NCBI GenBank assembly: GCA_002448395.1
Contig: DJXS01000091.1
Span: 1 to 38,838, forward strand
DNA length: 38,838 nt
DNA from: Lachnospiraceae bacterium UBA6998
GTDB taxonomy: Bacteria; Bacillota; Clostridia; Lachnospirales; Lachnospiraceae
Reading direction: 5' to 3'
Shown piece after piece: positions 32,688-38,838 of the stretch. The first letter of the stretch is position 1. The number at the start of each line of letters is the position of its first letter. Below the pieces are notes generated by a model. It had not been told where the DNA came from, made no database searches, and saw nothing but the letters and a program-made list of their open reading frames with translations. A program made the translations under genes and the position numbers.

Positions 32688-33833
32688 TCACATCAGTTTG
32701 CGGAACATTGCCTCATAGTCAGCCAGAGATGCCTCTCTGGGGTTGCCGGGCGCGCAGGCGTCAGCCGCAGCGGACTCGCAAAGGAAAGGAAGATCCTCTT
32801 CTCTGAGTTTCTCAAGCTTGGTCGGGATTCCGACATCAACAGAGAGCTGCTGAACAGCGTCGATCGCAGCCTTGCGATAGGTCTCCTGATCCATGCCGGC
32901 CGTATCAATATCAAATGCCTCAGCGATCGCTTTATACTTCTCGCCTGTGAAGTCTTTGTTGAAGTCCATAACGATAGGAAGCATCATAGCGCATGCTACG
33001 CCGTGAGGTGTGTCATAGACAGCACCCAAGGTATGTGCCATGGAGTGCGCGATTCCGAGACCGACATTGGAGTAAGCCATAGCGGTTACATACTGTGCAA
33101 GAGCCATTCCTTCGCGTCCGTCGGGGTCATTCTGAACAGCCTTACGCAGGTTCTTGGCAATGAGCTTGATCGCCTCGAGGTCGAGGCAGTCGGAAAGTTC
33201 CCATGCACCCTTGGTGGTGTAACCCTCGATCGCGTGGGTCAGAGCGTCCATACCGGTGGATGCCGTAAGGCCCTTGGGCATGGAGGACATCATGTCGGGA
33301 TCGACTACTGCCACGTCCGGGATATCGTTAGGGTCTACGCACACGAATTTTCTCTTCTTCTCAACGTCTGTGATGACGTAGTTGATCGTGGACTCAGCGC
33401 CTGTGCCGCCTGTGGTGGGAACAGCGATCGTGAATACTGTGCGCTTCTTGGTGGGAGCTACGCCTTCAAGGGAGCGTACATCGTAGAATTCGGGGTTATT
33501 GACGATGATGCCGATGCCCTTGCCGGTGTCCATGGAAGAACCGCCGCCGATCGTGATCATGAAGTCTGCGCCGGAAGCCTTGTAAGCGTCAACGCCTTCC
33601 TGAACGTTCTGGATTGTGGGATTGGGCTTGATATTAGAATATACTTCAAACTCGATTCCGTTCTTTGCCAGAAGATCCGTGACCTTTGCGGTGACGCCGA
33701 ATTTCACAAGATCCGGATCGGAAGCTACGAACGCTTTCTTAAATCCCTTGGATGCAACGATCCCGGGGATCTCATTGATCGCGCCGTGGCCGTGGAAAGA
33801 CATGCCGTTAAGCACAAAACGATTTACTGCCAT
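32688..33833 (-). CDS. fucO: Iron-dependent alcohol dehydrogenase, lactaldehyde reductase type
   Basis: Group III NAD-dependent alcohol dehydrogenase of 381 residues, start at ATG 33833 (MAVNRFVLNG) with an AGGAGGT site. It resembles E. coli FucO over its whole length: NNPEFYDVRSLEG, TINYVITDVEKKRKFVCVDP, GMDALTHAIEGY, YSNVGLGIAHSMAH, TPHGVACAMMLP and GNPREASL. Iron ligands are the Asp and His in GMDALTHA and the two His in IAHSMAHTLGAVYDTPHG. Probable reaction: lactaldehyde to 1,2-propanediol or a similar short-chain aldehyde reduction. No fucose or rhamnose genes are adjacent, so the in vivo substrate is uncertain. Confidence 0.92.
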   Translation of the reverse strand: MAVNRFVLNGMSFHGHGAINEIPGIVASKGFKKAFVASDPDLVKFGVTAKVTDLLAKNGIEFEVYSNIKPNPTIQNVQEGVDAYKASGADFMITIGGGSSMDTGKGIGIIVNNPEFYDVRSLEGVAPTKKRTVFTIAVPTTGGTGAESTINYVITDVEKKRKFVCVDPNDIPDVAVVDPDMMSSMPKGLTASTGMDALTHAIEGYTTKGAWELSDCLDLEAIKLIAKNLRKAVQNDPDGREGMALAQYVTAMAYSNVGLGIAHSMAHTLGAVYDTPHGVACAMMLPIVMDFNKDFTGEKYKAIAEAFDIDTAGMDQETYRKAAIDAVQQLSVDVGIPTKLEKLREEDLPFLCESAAADACAPGNPREASLADYEAMFRKLM

Positions 33834-33897
33834 ACTCGATACCTCCTGAATAATATAAACTTGCGGAACCGCCCCATTGGCAGATCCCTTATTCATT

Positions 33898-33941
33898 ATT
33901 ATATCGCAGGTGCTTCTTTATTATTGTTAATAATTTGTTAA
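33898..33941 (-). promoter_or_regulatory. fucO upstream region: -10 and TTGTTAA repeats
   Basis: A minus-strand TATAAT (33898-33903) precedes fucO. TTGTTAA-TAAT-TTGTTAA (33924-33941) repeats the half-site known for the redox repressor Rex, but as a direct rather than an inverted repeat. Confidence 0.35.
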
Positions 33942-34004
33942 TTCGGGGAATTTTCTTCCTCCCCTGCCCTCCCGGACTTCATGATCGATCCGGCTGAAAT
34001 ATTT

Positions 34005-34077
34005 TAGTCTATTCGACTATTATTCTATTGACATCCCGGCGCAGCGATGCTATCTTGATTATAGTCAATATGACTAT
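34005..34077 (+). promoter_or_regulatory. Promoter of the NrtR-type operon flanked by two matching dyads
   Basis: TTGACA (34028-34033), 17 bp, TATCTT (34051-34056) is bracketed by TAGTC-TATTC-GACTA (34005-34019) and ATAGTC-AATAT-GACTAT (34061-34077). Both dyads share the TAGTC-N5-GACTA pattern, and their centres are about 57 bp apart. One lies upstream of -35 and one over the start site. The obvious regulator is the Nudix-wHTH protein encoded last in the operon. Confidence 0.7.
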
Positions 34078-34100
34078 TAATAACACAGGAGGGCAAGAGG

Positions 34101-34733
34101 ATGAATACAATGTTTAACGGAATGTTCATGAAAGTTCAGAAAGGGCTGTGCATGCTGTCCCCCTGCGGGATCGCGATCAAGACTTCCTCGGGTTACAGGA
34201 GTTACGATACCAGGTCCGGAAAACTCCGCAACTGCGACAATCTGGTCTTCAGCTTCGGCGACGGATTGTTCTTCGTGATTCCGTCCGCCAAGGTAAAACC
34301 CGGCGATATCATCCTGAACGGCGGTAAGCCGGCCTGCGTGAGGAAAGCCGGCAGGGACAGTATCGAAGTGATCAACTACGAGACCTCCGCAGTGGAAACG
34401 ATTCTCCCCGAGCGCCATGTGTTTATGGGCAACACCTGGTTCTACGGCAAGATCGTATCCCTTTTCGGAGACGGTTCCTCCATCTGCGGCAAAGGCGGCC
34501 TCACCAAGATGATGAAGCTTATGATGATGAGCAGCCTCTTCGACAATGCAGGTGCATCGGCGGACGGTACAATGGCAGCTCCCGGCATGGGAAATATGAA
34601 CGCGCTCATGCCCCTTCTGCTCCTGAAGGGCGGCGGATTCGACGATCTGTTCGGAGGCCTGTTTGATGAAGATGAGAAGGACACTGAGGGCAGCGATAAA
34701 GACACTGAAGATGACGGGGATCTCCTCTTCTAA
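34101..34733 (+). CDS. Unknown protein, first gene of the NrtR-type operon
   Basis: A 210-residue protein I do not recognise. The first 115 residues look like a beta-rich soluble domain (GIAIKTSSGYRSYDTRSGKL, FSFGDGLFFVIPSAKVKPGD, YETSAVETILPERH). Next comes a methionine-rich stretch, TKMMKLMMMSS, then a Met/Gly/Leu segment (MGNMNALMPLLLLKGGGF), and finally a very acidic tail. There is no signal peptide. The Met-rich and hydrophobic middle could be a membrane-associating or self-assembling segment. An AGGAGGG site precedes the ATG. The next gene, with a VWA domain, follows after 63 bases with its own strong ribosome binding site. Confidence 0.8.
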   Translation: MNTMFNGMFMKVQKGLCMLSPCGIAIKTSSGYRSYDTRSGKLRNCDNLVFSFGDGLFFVIPSAKVKPGDIILNGGKPACVRKAGRDSIEVINYETSAVETILPERHVFMGNTWFYGKIVSLFGDGSSICGKGGLTKMMKLMMMSSLFDNAGASADGTMAAPGMGNMNALMPLLLLKGGGFDDLFGGLFDEDEKDTEGSDKDTEDDGDLLF

Positions 34734-34796
34734 GGGGTCATTTCCCGAAAGCAAAGTCACTGTTTTGACAAAATACTGATGATAAGGAGGCTTACG

Positions 34797-35726
34797 ATGG
34801 GCGGAGGACATTGGAGAAGAGAGGATTTTGCCAGATATTCGGCAGGAATGGGAAGAACCGTCAGATCTGACGGGCATATCGACACTTCCGGAATGCGCAG
34901 CGCGCAGGACATGTACCGGGCAAGAGGGCTGGACCCGGATCTTAGCCCCTACAAGGTGATGCGGGAGTGCTGCGACAGCGATGAGCATCCGGACACAGTG
35001 CCGGTGATCCTGGCACTGGACGTTACGGGATCCATGGGCGGAGCGCTGCTCAGGACAGCATCTTCCCTCGGTGTGATCATGCAGAATATCCTGGACAAGT
35101 ACAAAGATGTAGAGTTTATGGTCATGGGCATCGGCGATCTGTCCTATGACCGGGGACCGATCCAGATCTCCCAGTTTGAATCGGACATCCGGATCGCGGA
35201 GCATTTGGACAAAATATGGTTCGAGCGGGGAGGCGGCGGCAACAGTTTTGAATCCTACACCGCTGCCTGGTACATGGGACTTCACCACACGGCCCTGGAC
35301 TGCTGGAAAAGAGGAAGGAAAGGCATCATCATCACACTGGGCGATGAGCCGCTCAACCCCTATCTTCCGGGCAGCCGCCTGGAGCAGCTGACTGGTGACA
35401 GTCTCCAGGGGGATGTAGAGACCCGGGAGCTGTACCGGAGCGCGCTGGAGAAATTTGAGATCTTCCACGTTGCTGTCGATGATCCCGGAGACTGCTACAG
35501 ACGGTACGCCGGACAGATCAGAAGCAGTTTCGGTCCTCTTCTGAAGAAACGTCTTCGCGTTTCAACTCTGGACAAACTGCCCCGCACCATTTTGGAGTGC
35601 CTGGAAGAGTGCGGGATCGGCAGGGAAACGAACAACGAAGAGGCAGCCGCCGTCGGCACAGAGACGGACAAAAAGGGCCGGGGAATCTTCGGGCTGTTCA
35701 GCGGACTGGGGACGGCGAGCTGGTAA
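34797..35726 (+). CDS. VWA-domain protein
   Basis: A 309-residue soluble protein. ATG 34797 (MGGGHWRRED) has an AAGGAGG site and is preferred over an upstream in-frame ATG. A von Willebrand factor A fold is suggested by VILALDVTGSMGG (Asp75, Thr77, Ser79: a MIDAS-type metal site with DxTxS instead of DxSxS). Supporting segments are VEFMVMGIGDL, GGGGNSFESYTAAWYMG and GIIITLGDEPLNPY. The tail from about residue 265 is charged and probably disordered. Bacterial VWA proteins often act as metal-dependent scaffolds for a partner enzyme. Here the likely partner is the PurA-like enzyme encoded 21 bases downstream. Confidence 0.85.
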   Translation: MGGGHWRREDFARYSAGMGRTVRSDGHIDTSGMRSAQDMYRARGLDPDLSPYKVMRECCDSDEHPDTVPVILALDVTGSMGGALLRTASSLGVIMQNILDKYKDVEFMVMGIGDLSYDRGPIQISQFESDIRIAEHLDKIWFERGGGGNSFESYTAAWYMGLHHTALDCWKRGRKGIIITLGDEPLNPYLPGSRLEQLTGDSLQGDVETRELYRSALEKFEIFHVAVDDPGDCYRRYAGQIRSSFGPLLKKRLRVSTLDKLPRTILECLEECGIGRETNNEEAAAVGTETDKKGRGIFGLFSGLGTASW

Positions 35727-35747
35727 CACGGCGTGAAAGGAGGAACC

Positions 35748-36899
35748 ATGCAGAACATCAAGTTGATCATAGGTGCTAATTACGGGGACGAGGGCAAGGG
35801 GCTGGCAACAGATTTCTTTGGCGCCAAGGCAGCGGGGAGATTCAATGTGATCAATGTTCTGACTAACGGAGGCCCCCAGCGAGGGCACACTGTGGAACTT
35901 TCAGACGGCCGCCGGCATGTGTTCAAACACTTCGGAGCGGCGTCCTTCAGGGGCGCCGCAAGCTACTTCGCCGAACAGTTCATCGTAAACCCAATGGAAT
36001 TCATGCGGGAGTATGACGATCTGCGCGCGGTCCACGAGACTCCGGAAGCATTCGTGAATCCCCGCTGCCGCTTCTCCACTCCGTGGGACATTCTGACAAA
36101 CCAGATGTTCTCGGAAAAGAACGGACTCCACAACAGCTGCGGATTCGGGATCTGGGAGACAGTACTCCGCTATCGGAAAGGATTCGGCATCTCCTTCGGA
36201 ACCTTTGCAGCAATGAACACTGAAGACCGGATCGCATATTTGCGCGGATTGCGGGACAGCTATTTCGCGGAACGGATCAGGGGTCTTAATGCGGCAGATT
36301 ACTTTTTCAGCGATGACCTGCTCATCCGCTTCGAACAGGACTGCGAATCCATGCTGCTCCTCTGCCCTCTTCGGGACGACGAGTATCTCAGGCACTATCA
36401 GACGGTCCTTTTTGAAAACGCCCAGGGGCTTCTGCTCGATGGAAACTCCCTCGAAGGGCAGGAATTCAGCACGCCTTCCACAACGGGCTCCGGAAGGGTC
36501 ACAGAAGCCGCAGAGCGCATTTTCCGGGGCACAGATATCGAGATCTGCTATGTGACCCGCTCCTATCTCACAAGACACGGCGACGGCCCTATGGAAAGCG
36601 AGATCACGGCTCATAAAATGCAGACGGTATTTCCCGGTATAAAGCCTGACGCCACAAACACCGAAAACCGTTTTCAGGGAAATCTGCGATATGGTATGAT
36701 GGACGTGAATCTTTTGGCAGAAAGGATCCGTAAGGATTTCGAACGCTGTCCCAGCAGTTCCGGAAACCGATACCGCTCTTCCGTGATGGTCACGCATCTG
36801 AATGAATACGCGGGCGTCGACACCGAAAGCCTTGCGCGGCAGTTCGGAACTCTGTATCTGTCGGATGGCAGGACCAGCGGTGACATTCACATTTTTTAA
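35748..36899 (+). CDS. Divergent adenylosuccinate-synthetase-like enzyme
   Basis: A 383-residue homologue of PurA, shorter than the usual 425-430. Conserved: the phosphate loop GANYGDEGKG (Asp14, catalytic in PurA), GHT with His47, FENAQGLLLD (PurA: FEGAQG) and TRSYLTRHGDGPMESE (PurA: TRVGxGPFPTE). Changed: the QGGxNAGHT segment is NGGPQRGHT. The RGIGPAY IMP-loop position reads NSCGFGIWET. The guanine-specificity motif TKLD is THLN (residues 349-352). The chemistry (phosphorylate, then ligate an amino acid) may persist with another substrate or nucleotide. An AAAGGAGG site precedes ATG 35748. It sits between a VWA gene and a Nudix regulator, not in a purine operon. Confidence 0.85.
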   Translation: MQNIKLIIGANYGDEGKGLATDFFGAKAAGRFNVINVLTNGGPQRGHTVELSDGRRHVFKHFGAASFRGAASYFAEQFIVNPMEFMREYDDLRAVHETPEAFVNPRCRFSTPWDILTNQMFSEKNGLHNSCGFGIWETVLRYRKGFGISFGTFAAMNTEDRIAYLRGLRDSYFAERIRGLNAADYFFSDDLLIRFEQDCESMLLLCPLRDDEYLRHYQTVLFENAQGLLLDGNSLEGQEFSTPSTTGSGRVTEAAERIFRGTDIEICYVTRSYLTRHGDGPMESEITAHKMQTVFPGIKPDATNTENRFQGNLRYGMMDVNLLAERIRKDFERCPSSSGNRYRSSVMVTHLNEYAGVDTESLARQFGTLYLSDGRTSGDIHIF

Positions 36900-36915
36900 A
36901 GGACAGGCACGCGGC

Positions 36916-37692
36916 ATGCAGTCAGAACAACAGTATCTGCAAAACTATGATCCGTCACAGTTCGAGCACCCCTCCGTGACGGTGGACATATTGATCTTCA
37001 CAGTATCGGACAGAAAGCTCCGTCTTCTGCTGATCAGGAGAAATGAGCACCCCTATCTGGGAAAATGGGCGATTCCCGGCGGCTTCCTTAGAATGGACGA
37101 GTCCGCGGACGAAGCGGCCGCCCGCAGGATCCGGGAAGAAGCCGGTGTTGAGAATGTCCACTTGGAACAGCTCTACACTTTTTCCGATGTAAACAGGGAT
37201 CCCAGAACCAGGGTCATCTCCATCGCCTATCTCGCAACTGTTCCCTCGGGAAAGCTTCATTTCCTTGCAGGAACCGGCGCGGAAGAAGCAGCGCTCTTTT
37301 CAATTGACGGGATCACCGGAGAGAGCGTCGGGGAACAGCCGGAAACCGGTACTATAGAGACAATGGTCCTGACGGGACCCGATGGCGAGCTGATCAGCGG
37401 AAGTGATCTGGCTTTCGACCACGCGGGGATCATCAGGACTGCCGTACAGCGCATGCGCGGAAAACTTGACTACACGGATCTCGCATTCGGATTTTTAGAA
37501 GACCCGAACTCCTTTACCCTGACCGAGCTGCGGCTCATCCACGAGGCGATCCTTGGGCATTCTCTGGATATCGGCAATTTCCGCCGCACCATCAAGCGGG
37601 AATATGAGGCCGCAGGGCGCATCGTCGAACAAGGCCTTGAAAAGGGAAGCGTTGGCAGGCCTGCCATGCTCTACAGTTTTGTCAGTCCTTAA
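36916..37692 (+). CDS. Nudix-wHTH transcriptional regulator, NrtR type
   Basis: A 258-residue protein with an N-terminal Nudix domain (PSVTVDILIFTV, LGKWAIPGGFLRMDESADE, RRIREEAGV) and a C-terminal winged helix (FTLTELRLIHEAILGHSLD, GNFRRTIKREYEAAGRIV, GRPAMLYSF). This is the NrtR architecture, in which the Nudix domain senses ADP-ribose-like NAD breakdown products. The Nudix box has Arg where the first conserved Glu of REUxEE is expected (RRIREE), consistent with ligand sensing more than hydrolysis. ATG 36916 follows AAAGGACAGG, 16 bases after the PurA-like gene. It most likely controls its own operon through the twin TAGTC-N5-GACTA dyads. Confidence 0.9.
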   Translation: MQSEQQYLQNYDPSQFEHPSVTVDILIFTVSDRKLRLLLIRRNEHPYLGKWAIPGGFLRMDESADEAAARRIREEAGVENVHLEQLYTFSDVNRDPRTRVISIAYLATVPSGKLHFLAGTGAEEAALFSIDGITGESVGEQPETGTIETMVLTGPDGELISGSDLAFDHAGIIRTAVQRMRGKLDYTDLAFGFLEDPNSFTLTELRLIHEAILGHSLDIGNFRRTIKREYEAAGRIVEQGLEKGSVGRPAMLYSFVSP

Positions 37693-37723
37693 GGCAAAGG
37701 AACTAAGGCAGAGGAACAAAAGA

Positions 37724-37752
37724 TTGAAATGCCCTGAAAAGTGTGTTAAAGT
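37724..37752 (+). promoter_or_regulatory. Promoter of the SGNH-protein gene
   Basis: TTGAAA (37724-37729), 17 bp, TAAAGT (37747-37752). Confidence 0.55.
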
Positions 37753-37804
37753 TCATTGATATGCTAATTTGTCAGTTTTCTACACAATCAATCAAGAATT
37801 AAAT

Positions 37805-38806
37805 ATGAAGCAAAAAGCAATTGTAAAAATAGCCGGATTCCTGTTGATCTTCGTGATCCTTCTGGAGATCTTCTGTGTTTTGTTCGATGGCGGTTATTGG
37901 TTTGAAAAAAAGTTCATTTATGACCGCAATGCGCGTTTAGCCGCTTTTGAACTGGAGCAGAAAGACCAGATCGATGTGCTCAATATCGGAGACAGCCTCA
38001 GCACTACTTCGCTGGCACCCATGGAGCTGTACAGAGACTACGGATATACTTCCTATAATCTCGGACAGGACCTGCAGACTCCGGTCGAAAGCTATTATGC
38101 TCTCAAGACTGCACTGAAGACTCAGCCGATCAAGGTTGTACTCTATGAGGCACACAATCTCTTCTCCGGCACACCGGGTTATGAATTTCCGGAATCGCTC
38201 CTCTCAGAAAGGCTCAAGACCGATTTCCCCTTCCTGCGTTTTCATTATGTCTGGCTCAAATACTGGAAACCTCGCAGCATAAGACACTACTTCAAGGGTT
38301 TTTTGGTAAATGACGGTCATGACGGTTACACCGGCGGTGAATACTATGACTGGAGCAGCACTGAACACCATTGGATCAATGACAACTATGTGGCTGTTTT
38401 TAAGAAAACTGTAGAGCTGTGCCGCCGCAAAGGCATTACGCTTGTTCTCTACAGCGCGCCTTCCCCTGTGTGTTATTACACCATTTCTTACCACAACACC
38501 CTGGTCGACCTTGCCAAGGAGGTTGGTGTTGTTTATATGGATGCCAACTACGACAGGGATAAGATCTATATGGACTGGAAAAAGGATACGCACGACTGCG
38601 GTGACCACCTCAATCTGAGCGGATCGAGAAAGATGACCAACTATCTCGCAGATTACCTCGCGAACAACGCGGATCTCCCCGACCACAGAAATGATCCCGC
38701 TTTCCAGACCTGGACAGACCTCTGGGATCCTTACGCGGAAGAGATCATCCGGATGAAGAATATTTACTACACCATCCTTGAAGATCAGATGGGATTCTAC
38801 GACTGA
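37805..38806 (+). CDS. Membrane-anchored SGNH/DltD-like protein
   Basis: A 333-residue protein with one N-terminal membrane segment (about residues 9-27) and an extracytoplasmic SGNH-like domain: NIGDSLSTT with Asp63-Ser64, then GQDLQTPVESYYALKTAL, and CGDHLNLSG with Asp267-His268 as the rest of the triad. This is the layout of DltD and of AlgX-like acyl-transfer partners of MBOAT proteins. The start is uncertain: ATG 37805 gives a clean signal anchor but has no good ribosome binding site, and TTG 37769 is an alternative. A strong AGGAGGGGGTGATT lies at 38825-38838, so another gene, possibly an MBOAT acyltransferase, starts just past the window. Confidence 0.8.
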   Translation: MKQKAIVKIAGFLLIFVILLEIFCVLFDGGYWFEKKFIYDRNARLAAFELEQKDQIDVLNIGDSLSTTSLAPMELYRDYGYTSYNLGQDLQTPVESYYALKTALKTQPIKVVLYEAHNLFSGTPGYEFPESLLSERLKTDFPFLRFHYVWLKYWKPRSIRHYFKGFLVNDGHDGYTGGEYYDWSSTEHHWINDNYVAVFKKTVELCRRKGITLVLYSAPSPVCYYTISYHNTLVDLAKEVGVVYMDANYDRDKIYMDWKKDTHDCGDHLNLSGSRKMTNYLADYLANNADLPDHRNDPAFQTWTDLWDPYAEEIIRMKNIYYTILEDQMGFYD

Positions 38807-38824
38807 AATTAAGGTTAATCGAGT

Positions 38825-38838
38825 AGGAGGGGGTGATT
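38825..38838 (+). promoter_or_regulatory. Ribosome binding site of a gene beyond the right edge
   Basis: AGGAGGGGGTGATT, a strong Shine-Dalgarno, ends at the window boundary 18 bases after the SGNH gene stop, implying a co-transcribed next gene. Confidence 0.65.

Overview
The window looks like a chromosomal segment of a Gram-positive anaerobe of the class Clostridia, most likely Lachnospiraceae. The evidence is the gene content: GH94 cellobiose phosphorylase, CBS-domain family II pyrophosphatase, clostridial FucO-type alcohol dehydrogenase, Ddh, MurT, type III CoaX and MEP-pathway genes. Strong AGGAGG-type ribosome binding sites and consensus -35/-10 promoters fit the same group. There is no rRNA, CRISPR array, transposase, integrase or phage structural gene. 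The assignment comes from reading the sequence, not from a database search.

Layout, left half. Positions 1-4650 form a cellobiose locus: a truncated sugar-binding lipoprotein, a LacI-type repressor and a divergent cellobiose phosphorylase, with LacI-like operator sites between the last two. Next come a CBS-type inorganic pyrophosphatase and metY (O-acetylhomoserine sulfhydrylase) behind a promoter with overlapping dyads. Positions 10828-8033 (minus) are a four-gene operon: a cell-wall-repeat NlpC/P60 hydrolase, a lipoprotein barnase, a barstar and a PPP-type phosphatase. Positions 10938-13945 hold a damage-response locus. There dinB and a small companion gene diverge from an XRE regulator plus ImmA-type protease, and a LexA box sits inside the dinB promoter spacer. 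A pantothenate-to-CoA operon (S component, coaX, coaBC) follows.

Layout, right half. A candidate small structured RNA and a small XRE gene precede ddh, a D-2-hydroxyacid dehydrogenase and thyA. They are followed by an internally deleted PfkB kinase, an AGCS amino-acid symporter, dxs-dxr, murT without an adjacent gatD, and glgA with a histone-H1-like N-terminal extension. Then come trpS, tdk, udk, tRNA-Glu(CTC), tRNA-Lys(CTT) and fucO. Positions 34101-37692 are a four-gene operon: an unknown protein, a VWA protein, a divergent adenylosuccinate-synthetase homologue and a Nudix-wHTH regulator of NrtR type. Its promoter is flanked by two matching inverted repeats. The last gene is a membrane-anchored SGNH/DltD-like protein, with a strong ribosome binding site for another gene at the window edge.

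Most of the window is core metabolism. The accessory parts worth attention are the NrtR/PurA-like/VWA operon, the dinB-XRE-ImmA switch and the lipoprotein barnase operon. Single-gene oddities are the glgA extension, the pyrophosphatase metal-ligand change and the deleted PfkB kinase.
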